A stretch of 35,725 bases of DNA from Hyphomicrobiaceae bacterium (GCA_025350265.1 JANXYD010000422.1:1-35725); one strand, 5' to 3'; counted from the first letter of the stretch, positions 16,444 to 30,729 are shown. The notes: a model not told the origin generated them from the letters alone. Numbers and translations: made by a program.

Positions 16444-18381
16444 ATGCCGCAATCCGCAAGTCGTTATCCCGCCGTGTATGCTGCCTGGAAGGCAGACCCC
16501 CAACTTTTCTGGGACGAGGTTGCACGCGACATCGAGTGGTCTCGGCCCTACGATAAGGTCTTCGACGCCTACGCCGGCCAGTATGGCCGCTGGTTCGTCG
16601 GCGGCGAGACCAACACCGCATGGAATTGTCTCGACCGCCACGTCCGCGACGGCAACGGCGACAGGTTGGCGCTGATCCACGACAGCCCCGTCACCAACTC
16701 CCAGCGCAAGTTTACCTACGCCCAACTGACCGACGAGGTGGCGAGCCTTGCTGCGGTGCTGATCGACCTAGGCATCGCCAAAGGTGACCGCGTCGTCATC
16801 TATATGCCGATGGTGCCGGAGGCGCTGATGGCGATGCTGGCGTGCGCGCGCATCGGTGCCGTGCATTCGGTGGTGTTTGGAGGCTTCGCTGCGGCCGAAC
16901 TCGCCACCCGCCTCGATGATTGCCGACCCGTGGCCATCTTGGCTGCCTCGTGCGGCATCGAGGGCACACGGATTATCGAGTATAAGCCGTTGCTTGATCG
17001 CGCAATCGAGTTGGCCGCCCATAAGCCCGGCACGGTGCTGATGCTGCAGAGGCCGCAAGCGCCGGCGTCGATGATCGCCGGCCGCGATCATGACTGGGCC
17101 GAGCGCGTCGACGATGCAAAAGCGCGTGGCGCAAAGGCTGCGTGCGTACCGGTGGCTGCGACCGACCCGCTGTATATCCTCTACACCTCCGGTACCACCG
17201 GCCAGCCGAAGGGTGTCGTTCGCGACACCGGCGGCCACATGGTGGCGCTGAAGTGGACCATGGCCAATCATTATGGGATCAAACCCGGCGAAGTGTTCTG
17301 GGCCGCCTCCGACGTCGGCTGGGTGGTTGGACACAGTTACATCGTTTATGCGCCTTTGCTGGCGGGCGCGACGACGCTGATGTTTGAGGGCAAGCCCGTG
17401 GGCACGCCGGACGCGGGCGTTTTCTGGCGCATCATCGCCGAGCACAAGGTCGTGGCGCTATTTACCGCGCCGACCGCTTTCCGCGCCATCAAGAAGGAAG
17501 ACCCGACGGGTTCGTTCATCGCAAAATACGACCTGGCGAATTTCCGCACGTTGTTTCTGGCAGGCGAGCGCGCCGATCCCGAAACGATCAAGTGGGCGGA
17601 AGCCAAGCTGGGCATTCCCGTGATCGACCATTGGTGGCAGACGGAAACCGGCTGGCCGATCTGCGGCAACCCGATGGGGTTGGGCATGTTGCCGGTCAAA
17701 CATGGCTCGCCTACCGTGCCAATGCCGGGCTACGATCTGCAGGTGCTGGACGAAAAGGGCATCGCGGTCGCTGCCGGGATCGCCGGTACGCTCGCGATCA
17801 AGTTGCCGCTACCGCCTGGCGCGTTGCCGACGCTGTGGGGCAACGACGCCCGCTTCCGCAAAAGCTACGTCGAAGATTTTCCGGGTTATTATTCCACCTC
17901 GGACGCCGGCTATATCGACGCGGACGGCTATGCCTATGTGATGGCGCGCACCGACGATGTCATCAACGTCGCCGGTCACCGGCTTTCGACGGGGCAGATG
18001 GAAGAGGTGATCGCGCAGCACAAGGACGTGGCTGAATGCGCGGTGATCGGCATCGCCGATGATCTCAAAGGCCAGAATGCGGCGGGCATGGTGGTGCTGA
18101 ACAACGGCGTCAACCGGCCGGACGCCGAAATTGAAGCTGAGATCATCAAATTAGTGCGCGACGTGATCGGCCCGGTCGCAGCGTTCAAGACGGTGATGAT
18201 TGTCAAGCGACTGCCGAAAACGCGCTCGGGCAAGATTTTGCGCGCGACGGTGCGGCAGATCGCCGATGGCGAAACCTGGAAAATGCCTGCCACGATCGAC
18301 GATCCCGCCGTGCTCGGAGAATTGACCGACGCGTTGCGCGCCAAGGGTCTGGCGGCTAATGCGAAGGCACCGACGGGGTGA
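16444..18381 (+). CDS. prpE: Propionyl-CoA synthetase (AMP-forming acyl-CoA synthetase)
   Basis: SRYPAVYAAWKADPQLFWDEVARDIEW...GGETNTAWNCLDRHV..., YTSGTTGQPKGVVRDTGGHMVALKW, WWQTETGWPI, KTRSGKILRATVRQIADGETWKMPATIDDP: PrpE-type. Confidence 0.92.
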   Translation: MPQSASRYPAVYAAWKADPQLFWDEVARDIEWSRPYDKVFDAYAGQYGRWFVGGETNTAWNCLDRHVRDGNGDRLALIHDSPVTNSQRKFTYAQLTDEVASLAAVLIDLGIAKGDRVVIYMPMVPEALMAMLACARIGAVHSVVFGGFAAAELATRLDDCRPVAILAASCGIEGTRIIEYKPLLDRAIELAAHKPGTVLMLQRPQAPASMIAGRDHDWAERVDDAKARGAKAACVPVAATDPLYILYTSGTTGQPKGVVRDTGGHMVALKWTMANHYGIKPGEVFWAASDVGWVVGHSYIVYAPLLAGATTLMFEGKPVGTPDAGVFWRIIAEHKVVALFTAPTAFRAIKKEDPTGSFIAKYDLANFRTLFLAGERADPETIKWAEAKLGIPVIDHWWQTETGWPICGNPMGLGMLPVKHGSPTVPMPGYDLQVLDEKGIAVAAGIAGTLAIKLPLPPGALPTLWGNDARFRKSYVEDFPGYYSTSDAGYIDADGYAYVMARTDDVINVAGHRLSTGQMEEVIAQHKDVAECAVIGIADDLKGQNAAGMVVLNNGVNRPDAEIEAEIIKLVRDVIGPVAAFKTVMIVKRLPKTRSGKILRATVRQIADGETWKMPATIDDPAVLGELTDALRAKGLAANAKAPTG

Positions 18382-18601
18382 GGCGAGCCTCGCCGGGCTG
18401 GTAACATTATTCGAGCCTGACGATCTGCAGAATTTGGTGTTCGTTTTCGAAGCCAGCAGCCTCAAGGGCACGAAACGATGCTGGCATATCCGTGCCGCAG
18501 CTGGCCGCGCGATGCATCAAGTCGCGATTGGCATGAAACCTAGCCCTGGACTGCGCGGTTATTGCTGCACTAGCAACGGAGTTCAATCACGGAGTTCCTA
18601 C

Positions 18602-18976
18602 ATGGCTATGGCGAACCCTACCAGCAATCTCATTTCGAGTGAAAACGTGCACGGCACCGCAGTCTACGGGGCGGGCGACAACAATGTCGGCGATATCGAT
18701 CACTTGATGATTGAGAAAATGTCCGGGCGCGTGACGTATGCGGTCATGAGCTTTGGTGGCTTTCTCGGCCTCGGCAACAGCCATTATCCGATCCCGTGGA
18801 ACGCGCTCAAATATGATACCGCGCTTGGCGGATATCGCACTGGCATCACCGAGCAACAGTTGCAGAGCGCCCCTCAATTCAGCCAGGATTCGTGGGGCAA
18901 CCGGGAATGGGAACAGCGCACGCACGAGCATTATGGCGTGCGCCCGTATTGGGATGCGGCTGTACCGATGATCTGA
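18602..18976 (+). CDS. PRC-barrel domain protein
   Basis: NLISSENVHGTAVYGAGDNNVGDIDHLMIEKMSGRVTYAVMSFGGFLGLGNSHYPIPWNALKYDTALGGY: typical PRC-barrel. Start trimmed to ATG at 18602. Confidence 0.88.
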   Translation: MAMANPTSNLISSENVHGTAVYGAGDNNVGDIDHLMIEKMSGRVTYAVMSFGGFLGLGNSHYPIPWNALKYDTALGGYRTGITEQQLQSAPQFSQDSWGNREWEQRTHEHYGVRPYWDAAVPMI

Positions 18977-19007
18977 GGGCGAGGCGACGCTGAGGCGTAA
19001 ATGAGAA

Positions 19008-19040
19008 CCGGATGACACGGCGACGTGCCATCCGGCTTTT
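19008..19040 (+). terminator. Probable rho-independent terminator
   Basis: CCGGATGACACG-GCGA-CGTGCCATCCGG (11/12 paired, GNRA-type loop), then CTTTT; lies between convergent PRC-barrel and acyl-CoA dehydrogenase genes. Confidence 0.75.
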
Positions 19041-19046
19041 CGCAGA

Positions 19047-20393
19047 TCAGCTTCTGAATACTGCTGCCGTGCTGGGGTCTTCCTCGCCGCCTTCATAGGC
19101 GCGTACTTCGTGGCGGCCGACCACCATGTGATGCACTTCATCGGGTCCGTCGGCCAGGCGGAGCGTGCGCTGCTTGGCGTACATGCGCGACAGCGGCGAC
19201 CACTGCGATACTCCGGTCGCGCCGTGCATCTGGATAGCCTGATCGATGATCTGGCATACTTTTTCAGGGACCAGCGCCTTGACCATGTGCACCCAGATGC
19301 GCGCCTCGCGGTTGCCCATCACGTCCATGGCCTTGGCGGCCTTCAGGACCATCAAGCGCATGGATTCGATGTCGATGCGGGCGCGCGAAATAATCTCCAT
19401 GTTGCCGCCGAGCTTGACCAGCGGCCTGCCGAACGCCTCACGCGAGAGGCCGCGCCGGACCATCAGATCGAGCGCCTTTTCGGCTTGGCCGATCGAGCGC
19501 ATGCAGTGATGGATGCGGCCGGGACCGAGGCGCAGCTGCGAGATTTCAAAGCCGCGTCCTTCACCAAGCAGCATGTTGTCCTTGGGCACCCGCACACCGT
19601 CGAACTTGATGTGCATGTGGCCGTGCGGGGCGTCGTCGTCGCCGAACACGCTCATGGGGCCAACAATCGTGACGCCCTTGGTCTCGACCGGCACCAGGAT
19701 TTGCGACTGCTGCTTGTTGGGTGCCGCGTTCGGGCTGGTCTTGACCATGGTGATCATGATCTTGCAGCGCGGATCGCCAGCCCCGGAAATGTAAAATTTC
19801 TCGCCGTTGATGACCCACTCGTCGCCTTCGAGGACGGCTGCCATCGACACGTTCTTGGCATCCGACGAGGCCATGTGCGGCTCCGTCATCGCAAATGCCG
19901 AGCGGATTTCGCCAGCGAGCAGGGGCTTCAGCCACTTCTCCTTTTGCGCGGGCGTGCCAACGCGCTCGATGACTTCCATGTTGCCGGTATCGGGGGCGGA
20001 GCAGTTCATGCACTCCGACGCCAGCGAGTTCTTGCCCAACTCAGCGGCGATGTAGGCGTAATCGAGGTTTTTGAGACCTTCGCCTGAATGAGCGTCGGGC
20101 AGGAAGAAATTCCACAAGCCCTCTTTCTTGGCTTTGTCCTTGGCGGTCTGCAGCACTTCAAGCTGGCCCGGGGCGTAGCTGAAACGCTCTTTGCGATTTT
20201 CGCCGAGTTTGTGGAACTCCTTGGATACCGGCTCGACCGTGTCCTTGATGAACGCCTTGACCTGCTCGTAGAGCGGCATCGCCTTTTCGCTCATGCGGAG
20301 ATCGTTGAGTTCATCCGTCGGGTTGAAGCCGAACACCGATTTCGGCTGCGCTTTCGTTTGTTTGGAACCGGCTTTGGGTTTGGCGGTGGACAT
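19047..20393 (-). CDS. Acyl-CoA dehydrogenase family protein (ACAD10/11-like) with Lys-rich N-terminal extension
   Basis: ...AFAMTEPHMASSDAKNVSMAAVLEGDEWVINGEKFYISGAGDPRCKIMI...QIIDQAIQMHGATGVSQWSPLSRMYAKQRTLRLADGPDEVHHMVVGRHEVR. ATG at 20393 preferred over the track start. Confidence 0.9.
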   Translation of the reverse strand: MSTAKPKAGSKQTKAQPKSVFGFNPTDELNDLRMSEKAMPLYEQVKAFIKDTVEPVSKEFHKLGENRKERFSYAPGQLEVLQTAKDKAKKEGLWNFFLPDAHSGEGLKNLDYAYIAAELGKNSLASECMNCSAPDTGNMEVIERVGTPAQKEKWLKPLLAGEIRSAFAMTEPHMASSDAKNVSMAAVLEGDEWVINGEKFYISGAGDPRCKIMITMVKTSPNAAPNKQQSQILVPVETKGVTIVGPMSVFGDDDAPHGHMHIKFDGVRVPKDNMLLGEGRGFEISQLRLGPGRIHHCMRSIGQAEKALDLMVRRGLSREAFGRPLVKLGGNMEIISRARIDIESMRLMVLKAAKAMDVMGNREARIWVHMVKALVPEKVCQIIDQAIQMHGATGVSQWSPLSRMYAKQRTLRLADGPDEVHHMVVGRHEVRAYEGGEEDPSTAAVFRS

Positions 20394-20598
20394 AGCATTT
20401 GCTCCTTGGGGTGAGGCTGAGGCGGTCGATAGCTGCTTGAGGGAAGGTTCGGCGCGCACGATGCCATCTGCCATCGCACGCTGCAATGGGCACGGTCATG
20501 GCGCATGGCTCGCATCCGTGACATGGGGCGCTGAAGCCGCTTGAAGGCTTGCTCCCGCATAGCCCATAGTCGGCCGCAGCCCAGCTTGGAGACGTAAC

Positions 20599-21372
20599 GT
20601 GACGCAGCCAGACCGTTTTTCGCTCACCGGACAGACCGCACTCGTGACGGGGGCGTCGTCGGGGCTCGGATGGCATTTCGCGACCGTGTTGGCGGCAGCG
20701 GGGGCGCAGGTGGTGGTGGCTGCGCGGCGTACCGATCGCCTGGAATTGCTGGCCAAAGAGATTACGAAAGCGGGCGGGCGCGCAGTCGCGGTGGCGCTCG
20801 ATGTCACCGACGACACATCGATTGCAGCGGCCTTTGACGCGGCCGAGGCGGCCTTGGGCCCGGTGTCGATCCTAATCAACAACGCGGGACTTTCCACGCA
20901 ATCGCCGTTTCTCAAGGTCAGCCCGCGCGAATGGCGCGAGACACTATCTGTCAATCTTGACGGGGTGTTCGCTGTCGGTCAGGCAGCGGCAGCCCGCATG
21001 GCGAAGGCGGGCAAGGGCGGTTCGATCGTCAACATCGCCTCGATCATGGGTTTCGCCAACGCCAAGCAATTGTCGCCCTATTGTGCGTCCAAGGCGGCGG
21101 TCGTCAGTCTGACCAAATCAATGGCGCTCGAGTTGGCGCGCGACCGCATCCGCGTCAACGCCATTGCACCGGGCTATTTTTCGACCGAAATCAATGCCGG
21201 CTTCACGGAGACGGAGGGCGGCAAAAAGATGGTGGCGCGCATTCCGATGCGACGGTTCGGCAACCTGCCGGATCTGGATGGGCCGTTGCTGCTATTGGCA
21301 TCGGACGCCGGCCGCTTCATGACCGGCAGCGTGATCACGGTTGACGGCGGGCAATTGGTGGTGGGCGTTTAA
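20599..21372 (+). CDS. SDR family oxidoreductase
   Basis: ALVTGASSGLGWHFATVLAAAGAQVVVAARR (TGxxxGxG), NNAG, YCASKAAV (YxxxK), PG..TEIN, C-terminal TGSVITVDGGQLVVGV. Confidence 0.95.
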   Translation: MTQPDRFSLTGQTALVTGASSGLGWHFATVLAAAGAQVVVAARRTDRLELLAKEITKAGGRAVAVALDVTDDTSIAAAFDAAEAALGPVSILINNAGLSTQSPFLKVSPREWRETLSVNLDGVFAVGQAAAARMAKAGKGGSIVNIASIMGFANAKQLSPYCASKAAVVSLTKSMALELARDRIRVNAIAPGYFSTEINAGFTETEGGKKMVARIPMRRFGNLPDLDGPLLLLASDAGRFMTGSVITVDGGQLVVGV

Positions 21373-21385
21373 GGGGCGCGCGCCG

Positions 21386-23182
21386 CTACACCTTCGCCGG
21401 GATGACGGGCAGCAAAAGATAAGCCTCGGTGTTGCCGCCGAAATGCAGCGTCGTGGTACCGCCGAAAATATCGGTCGGGCGATCGAGTGGATCATCGTGC
21501 AGGAACGGGCCGCAGCCCAGCAACTCATTTTTGAAATTCGACAGCTTGCCGCCGCTGCCACCGCCGTATTCATAGTCGCGGCCGCGGATACTCAAACCGA
21601 TGCGCGAGCCTTTGCTTACAACGATGGATGTCGGCAGGATTTCGATGTCGAGGCCGACCGGGACACCCGGCGTCAGCGGTTGGTGTTCGTCGTGGACGTG
21701 ATACGGCCGCCAAGGTTGTGTCAGCGCCGAATCCAATTTGCGATGCGAGGCACGCAACCAGCCCTGACCAACGGGTGTGTGCGGGTCGATTGCGCCTTGG
21801 AACACGATTTCCTTCATGTCGGGCGCGAAGACGCGCAGCACGACGAAGATGTCGGCATCAGGCGTGGATGAGGAGACGCAAAGTTTAAGTGCCGACGGCC
21901 CGGTCATCTCCGTCTCATGCTCGAAAGGCTCCGAAAGAAAGGTGACGCCGTCGCCGAGCGAACCGAAGGAGATTTTCGCAGACGCGGCGAGCGGTGCGGC
22001 GTCTGGGCTCAATGAGTGAGATCGCGGGTCCAGATGCAGTTTTGTCCACTGCGTGCGGCCCAAGGGCCACTCATATTCAGCACGCGCCGCGAAGTTTTCA
22101 CCGGGGGAACGCACCTGCAATAGCACGCGCGGCTGATCGGCCCAGCGCGCATGCTCGCCCTTCAGATAGCGGTCGAAGAAGCGGCGCTGCAGATCGCGGC
22201 CATAATCGGTGTAGAAATGCGTCCAGTGCTCAATGCCGTGCGCCTCAAGAAATTTTTCCGTAGACGCGGCACGCATGAAGCCTTCGAAATTGCCGCGTGT
22301 GTGCAGGCCTTGCCCGCCCCAGTTGGCGGCGGTGAGCAGCGGCACGGTGATCTTTTCCCACAGCGGCGACCGCGCTTTGTGATAGGCGTCGTCGAGCGGA
22401 TGGCTGCGTATTTCGGCACCGAAATCACAACGATTCTGCTGAAGTTGCAGGTCGCTTAGGAGTTCCGGGCCACAGATGAGATGTCCGGTGACGCGGCTGC
22501 GGCGGCCGGCTTCGCCCGAGCCGTATTGCACAGTCTTGACCTGCATGTCGAACCAGTTGGCCCAGAACGTCGAGAGAATGCCGCCATGGTGCGTCGCGTC
22601 GCGATACCAGTCGGCGGCACCCTCCCAGATGCACATGGCGGCCAGATGTGGCGGCTGCAGCGAAGCCACCTGCCACTGGTTCATGCCATAGTACGAGACG
22701 CCGTTGAGGCCGACCTTGCCGTTGCACCAGGCCTGCACGCCGGCCCATTCGATGCAGTCGTAGAAGTCGCGTGTTTCGCGCGACGAAAAATGATCGACGA
22801 AGCCAGGCGATGCGCCGCAGCCGCGTGAATCAACCCGCACGCACGCATACCCGAACGGCACCCACTTTTCCGGATCAACCACTTCCCAACTCTGATAGGC
22901 ATTGGTGGAACCGGCGGTCACATCCGGATGCCGCTCCGCCATGCGGTTCCACGCGCTCGGATAGCCGTCCTGGAACGCCAGCCCTTTCGCATACGGCCCA
23001 TACGTCAACAGCACGGGATGGGTGCCCGCATCGTCGGGGCGGAACACGTCGGCGCGCAACACGATGCCGTCGTCCATCGTTATGCAGACGTCCCAGTCGA
23101 TGCGCATGCCATCGCGGACCTCGTGGCGGGTGGGAGGCAGTGCGACGTTGGCACCAGCGGATACGATTGGATTCTCTGGCAC
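21386..23182 (-). CDS. CocE/NonD family hydrolase (X-Pro dipeptidyl-peptidase-like)
   Basis: MRIDWDVCITMDDGIVLRADVFRPDDAGTHPVLLTYGPYAKGL...VRVDSRGCGASPG...GKVGLNGVSYYGMNQW (GxSYxG nucleophile) ... C-terminal jelly-roll-like region. GTG start. Confidence 0.9.
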   Translation of the reverse strand: MPENPIVSAGANVALPPTRHEVRDGMRIDWDVCITMDDGIVLRADVFRPDDAGTHPVLLTYGPYAKGLAFQDGYPSAWNRMAERHPDVTAGSTNAYQSWEVVDPEKWVPFGYACVRVDSRGCGASPGFVDHFSSRETRDFYDCIEWAGVQAWCNGKVGLNGVSYYGMNQWQVASLQPPHLAAMCIWEGAADWYRDATHHGGILSTFWANWFDMQVKTVQYGSGEAGRRSRVTGHLICGPELLSDLQLQQNRCDFGAEIRSHPLDDAYHKARSPLWEKITVPLLTAANWGGQGLHTRGNFEGFMRAASTEKFLEAHGIEHWTHFYTDYGRDLQRRFFDRYLKGEHARWADQPRVLLQVRSPGENFAARAEYEWPLGRTQWTKLHLDPRSHSLSPDAAPLAASAKISFGSLGDGVTFLSEPFEHETEMTGPSALKLCVSSSTPDADIFVVLRVFAPDMKEIVFQGAIDPHTPVGQGWLRASHRKLDSALTQPWRPYHVHDEHQPLTPGVPVGLDIEILPTSIVVSKGSRIGLSIRGRDYEYGGGSGGKLSNFKNELLGCGPFLHDDPLDRPTDIFGGTTTLHFGGNTEAYLLLPVIPAKV

Positions 23183-23339
23183 GGGACCCTCGGCGGCGAC
23201 GACGTTTACCGATAGCGTAGTGCCGGCGCGGTTCTAAATGGAATCACAACTGATGCTCGCGCCGATCACGTTTACTGATGCGCGTTGGGCTGCGTTTTGT
23301 GCGATTGAGACGACCACACAAACTGGACGGAGCAGACGA

Positions 23340-24227
23340 ATGCGCATTGGTATTGCTGGCTTGGGGCGCATGGGCGAGGCGATCGGCTTGCGGTTGATCG
23401 AATGCGGACACGAGTTGTGGGTGTGGAACAGGACAGCCGACAAAACCAAACCGCTGATCGATGCCGGTGCCAAGCTCGCAGCATCGCCGGCCGCGCTTGC
23501 GGTTGACGTCGACACGATCATCACGATCGTCACCAACGCCGACGCCATCGCTGCAATCTATGACGGGGCGCAGGGGGTGCTGGCGGCCGATTTGCAGGGC
23601 AAGCTGGTGATTGAAATGAGCACGGTGCAGCCGCACGACGAAATTGCGCTGGCAGCCAAGATATCCAGCAAAAATGCGGCTTTCGTCGAATGCCCCGTGG
23701 GCGGCACGACGGGGCCTGCGCGGCTGGGGAAACTGCTTGGCCTCGCCGGCGGCAGCGACGCCGACGTGGCGCGCGCGCGGCCGCTGCTCGACCAGATGTG
23801 CCGCCGCGTCGCCCATGTCGGCCCGGTCGGATCGGGTGCCAGCATGAAACTGGCAATCAACCTGCCGCTGCTGGTGGCCTATCAGGCGCTCGGCGAAGCC
23901 TTCGTTCTGTGCCGCCATCTCGGCATGAACACGACGGCGCTGATGGAACTGTTCGCCGATACGTCGGGCGCGCCCAACATTCTCAAGGCACGCGGGCCGG
24001 CGATTGCGTCGGCATTGGCTGGCGAACCGCCGGGCCCGCCAGCCTTCGATATCGACAGCATCCGCAAGGATCTCCGCACCATGCTGGCCGAAGCCCAGCG
24101 GCGGGGGGCGGAATTGCCGCTGGTGGAACGCACGCTCGGCATTTTCGACGATGCCGCGCGCGAAGGCTGGGGCGACCGCGACGGCTCACAACTGCCGGCT
24201 TATTGGCCGCGCCGGCAGCCGGTTTGA
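23340..24227 (+). CDS. NAD(P)-dependent oxidoreductase, 3-hydroxyisobutyrate dehydrogenase family
   Basis: MRIGIAGLGRMGEAIGLRLIECGHELWVWNRTADKTKPL...FVECPVGGTTGPARLGKLLGLAGG...VGPVGSGASMKLAINLPLL. Start trimmed from the track ORF. Confidence 0.92.
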   Translation: MRIGIAGLGRMGEAIGLRLIECGHELWVWNRTADKTKPLIDAGAKLAASPAALAVDVDTIITIVTNADAIAAIYDGAQGVLAADLQGKLVIEMSTVQPHDEIALAAKISSKNAAFVECPVGGTTGPARLGKLLGLAGGSDADVARARPLLDQMCRRVAHVGPVGSGASMKLAINLPLLVAYQALGEAFVLCRHLGMNTTALMELFADTSGAPNILKARGPAIASALAGEPPGPPAFDIDSIRKDLRTMLAEAQRRGAELPLVERTLGIFDDAAREGWGDRDGSQLPAYWPRRQPV

Positions 24228-24251
24228 ACGCACGAAGTCAAGAGTAAGGAC

Positions 24252-24275
24252 GGCCGTCTGCACGCGCAGACGGCC
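24252..24275. terminator. Bidirectional terminator-like hairpin
   Basis: GGCCGTCTGC-ACGC-GCAGACGGCC perfect 10-bp stem between the convergent ends of the oxidoreductase (24227) and acs (24282); no long T tract. Confidence 0.6.
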
Positions 24276-24281
24276 CGAGCG

Positions 24282-26228
<1,947 letters not shown>

Positions 26229-26389
26229 CGGGGATCCCTTGGTATCTGCGCCTGTACTCGGCTTCAGCCACCATTTTACGATCAGTCTGTCGCCGGCCGC
26301 AACCGCATCATTGGTCGAAGACCACGCACGGGTATGTTTCCCGCACAAAATAGGTTAATACGAGCACCAAATCGACACCGGAGCAGCCC

Positions 26390-27007
26390 ATGCCATCCGA
26401 CAGCAACACTCCCGAAGCGGCCGCCGCTCGTGCGGACATCCGCGACCTCCTGGAGAACTGGGTGGTATGGCGCGATGCCGGTCACTGGGAGCGCTTCCGC
26501 ACGGTGTGGCATGCGGACGGGCGGATGATGGCGACCTGGTTTCAGGGCACCGCCGATGAGTTCATCCGCGTCAGCAAGGACGGCTGGGAGCGGGGCGTGA
26601 GTATCCTGCATTTCCTCGGCGGCACGTCGATCGACCTTGCAGGCGACCGCGCCATCGCGCAGACGAAAATGACCATCTCGCAGCGCGGCGACGTCGACGG
26701 CGTCAGATGCGACGTGGTCTGCACCGGACGGTTTTATGATTTTCTCGAAAAGCGCGGGGGCCGTTGGGGCCTCGTGCTGCGTCAACCCATTTACGAAAAA
26801 GACAGCGTTTTCCCGCTCGACCCATCGCTGCGCCTGTCGCTCGATAAGGAATTGCTCGGGCGCTTTCCGGAAGGCTATCGGCATCTCGCCTATATCCAGA
26901 CCAGGATCGGCTATCAGGTGAAGCCTGATATGCCCGGGCTGAAGGGGCCGGAAGTTGACGCGCTGTACGCGCGGGGTGCTGTGTGGCTGGCGGGCGGGGG
27001 CGTTTGA
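26390..27007 (+). CDS. SnoaL/NTF2-like family protein
   Basis: AAARADIRDLLENWVVWRDAGHWERFRTVWHADGRMMATWFQGTADEFIRVSKDGW...: typical NTF2/SnoaL-like fold N-terminus. Confidence 0.75.
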   Translation: MPSDSNTPEAAAARADIRDLLENWVVWRDAGHWERFRTVWHADGRMMATWFQGTADEFIRVSKDGWERGVSILHFLGGTSIDLAGDRAIAQTKMTISQRGDVDGVRCDVVCTGRFYDFLEKRGGRWGLVLRQPIYEKDSVFPLDPSLRLSLDKELLGRFPEGYRHLAYIQTRIGYQVKPDMPGLKGPEVDALYARGAVWLAGGGV

Positions 27008-27069
27008 GATGCGTGCGTGATGTTGCCTGGTTACGTTTCCGCATCCATATTTTCAGACATTTTACTGCG

Positions 27070-28170
27070 CTACCTCACACCGCTTAACCTGCCGCCCGGC
27101 ATGGGACGCGGCACGCCTGTGGTGGAGGGCAGGCTGAGCGGCAGGCCGAGCGTCGAGCGCACCGCCAGATAGGCGAAGCATTCCGCCTCGATCAGATCGC
27201 CGTTCCAACCGGCCGTTTCGACCGGTTCCACCAGCACGCCTAGCCGTCGTCTGAGACCGTCCATGATGGCTGAATTGTTGCGGCCACCACCGCACACCAG
27301 CCAGCGTTGCGGCACGCGCGGAACGTGCGCCAACGCTGCGGCGGTCGCCTCGATGGTGAACTGGGTGAGGGTGGCTAACGCATCGGCGTCGCGAAGTGTG
27401 TCGACGATTTTGGCCTGCGCGTGGAACGCATTGCGGTCGAGCGATTTCGGTGCGGCGGCGGCGAAAAACGGATGCGTCATGAGTTGACTTAAGATCGCCT
27501 GATCGACGCTGCCCTGTGCCGCGATGCGGCCACCATCGTCGTAAGCGAGGCCGAAGCGTTGCCGCACCCCATCGTCGATCAGGGCCGAGGCGGGGCCAGT
27601 GTCGAACGCGATGATATCAGCCCCGTCGATATAGGTGACGTTGCCGACGCCACCGAGATTGAGCACCATCAAGGGTTGCGGCAGCGCGGCGGCGAGGGCC
27701 GCATGATAAAGCGGCACCAGCGGCGCGCCTTGCCCGCCGGCCGCCACGTCGGCCAAGCGAAACTGATCGACGACGGGAATGCGCAGCCGCTGCGCCAGTA
27801 CGGGGCCGAGGCCGAGTTGCCGTGTGAAGCGCTGGTCGGGCCGATGATACACGGTCTGGCCGTGCAAGCCGATGAGGTCAATGTCGGCCGGCGTCAGCCC
27901 CTCGCGTTGCATATGGCGTTCAATGGCGCAGCCGAACGCGTCCGTCACAGCGTCCTCCAGTTCGGTGAGCGGATCGGTCATTGCACGTGCCGGATCGCGC
28001 AGAAATGCTTGCAATGCCTCACGCAGGGACGGGGGATAGGGATACATCGCGCCGCCGCGCGAACGCACAACCGCGAGCCCGTCAGTCTCGATCCCAGCCA
28101 CATCGATGCCGTCCATCGAGGTGCCGCTGATGACGCCGATGGCGGATTGGACGCGGGCGTCGATGGTCAT
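27070..28170 (-). CDS. anmK: Anhydro-N-acetylmuramic acid kinase
   Basis: AIGVISGTSMDGIDVAGIETDG...DLIGLHGQTVYHRPDQRFTRQLGLGPVLAQRLRIPVVDQFRLADVAAGGQGAPLVPLYHAAL...LNLGGVGNVTYIDG...WLVCGGGRNNSAIMDGLRRRL. Confidence 0.97.
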   Translation of the reverse strand: MTIDARVQSAIGVISGTSMDGIDVAGIETDGLAVVRSRGGAMYPYPPSLREALQAFLRDPARAMTDPLTELEDAVTDAFGCAIERHMQREGLTPADIDLIGLHGQTVYHRPDQRFTRQLGLGPVLAQRLRIPVVDQFRLADVAAGGQGAPLVPLYHAALAAALPQPLMVLNLGGVGNVTYIDGADIIAFDTGPASALIDDGVRQRFGLAYDDGGRIAAQGSVDQAILSQLMTHPFFAAAAPKSLDRNAFHAQAKIVDTLRDADALATLTQFTIEATAAALAHVPRVPQRWLVCGGGRNNSAIMDGLRRRLGVLVEPVETAGWNGDLIEAECFAYLAVRSTLGLPLSLPSTTGVPRPMPGGRLSGVR

Positions 28171-28380
28171 GCGCGGCTCGCTGGGTTGATGCGTCGCAAA
28201 TATTACAGGTCATTGGGTACGCGGCGCAACCGATCCGGCTTTTTAGGCGGGACAGAAACAGCCGGCACGCGAACCGAACACCGGTAGCTGAGATGAGGGC
28301 GAATTGTCGCCGGTCAGATCACGGGCTATCGGTACCATTGCCTAAGATGTAATGCTCGTTTTCGAACTCGGGGAAGCTGA

Positions 28381-30627
<2,247 letters not shown>

Positions 30628-30634
30628 TATGTGT

Positions 30635-30662
30635 GGGAAGCGTTTGCAGGCAAACGCTTCCC
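30635..30662 (+). terminator. Terminator-like hairpin downstream of katG
   Basis: GGGAAGCGTTTG-CAGG-CAAACGCTTCCC perfect 12-bp stem, 7 nt after the katG stop; no strong T tract. Confidence 0.6.
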
Positions 30663-30729
30663 TTGGCGTAAACCTATCTCAAACGTGTCGCCGACTGTGA
30701 AAGCACGCGGGCAATTGCACCGTCACTCA

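Noticed and set aside
18535-18560. EcfG-type promoter (GGAAC-N16/17-CGTT) upstream of the PRC-barrel gene
   Set aside because: Best match GAAAC-N17-GGTT has two mismatches in nine core positions; too weak to call.
19110-20087. 325-aa plus-strand ORF antisense to the acyl-CoA dehydrogenase
   Set aside because: Shadow ORF of a well-supported gene; no recognisable domain.
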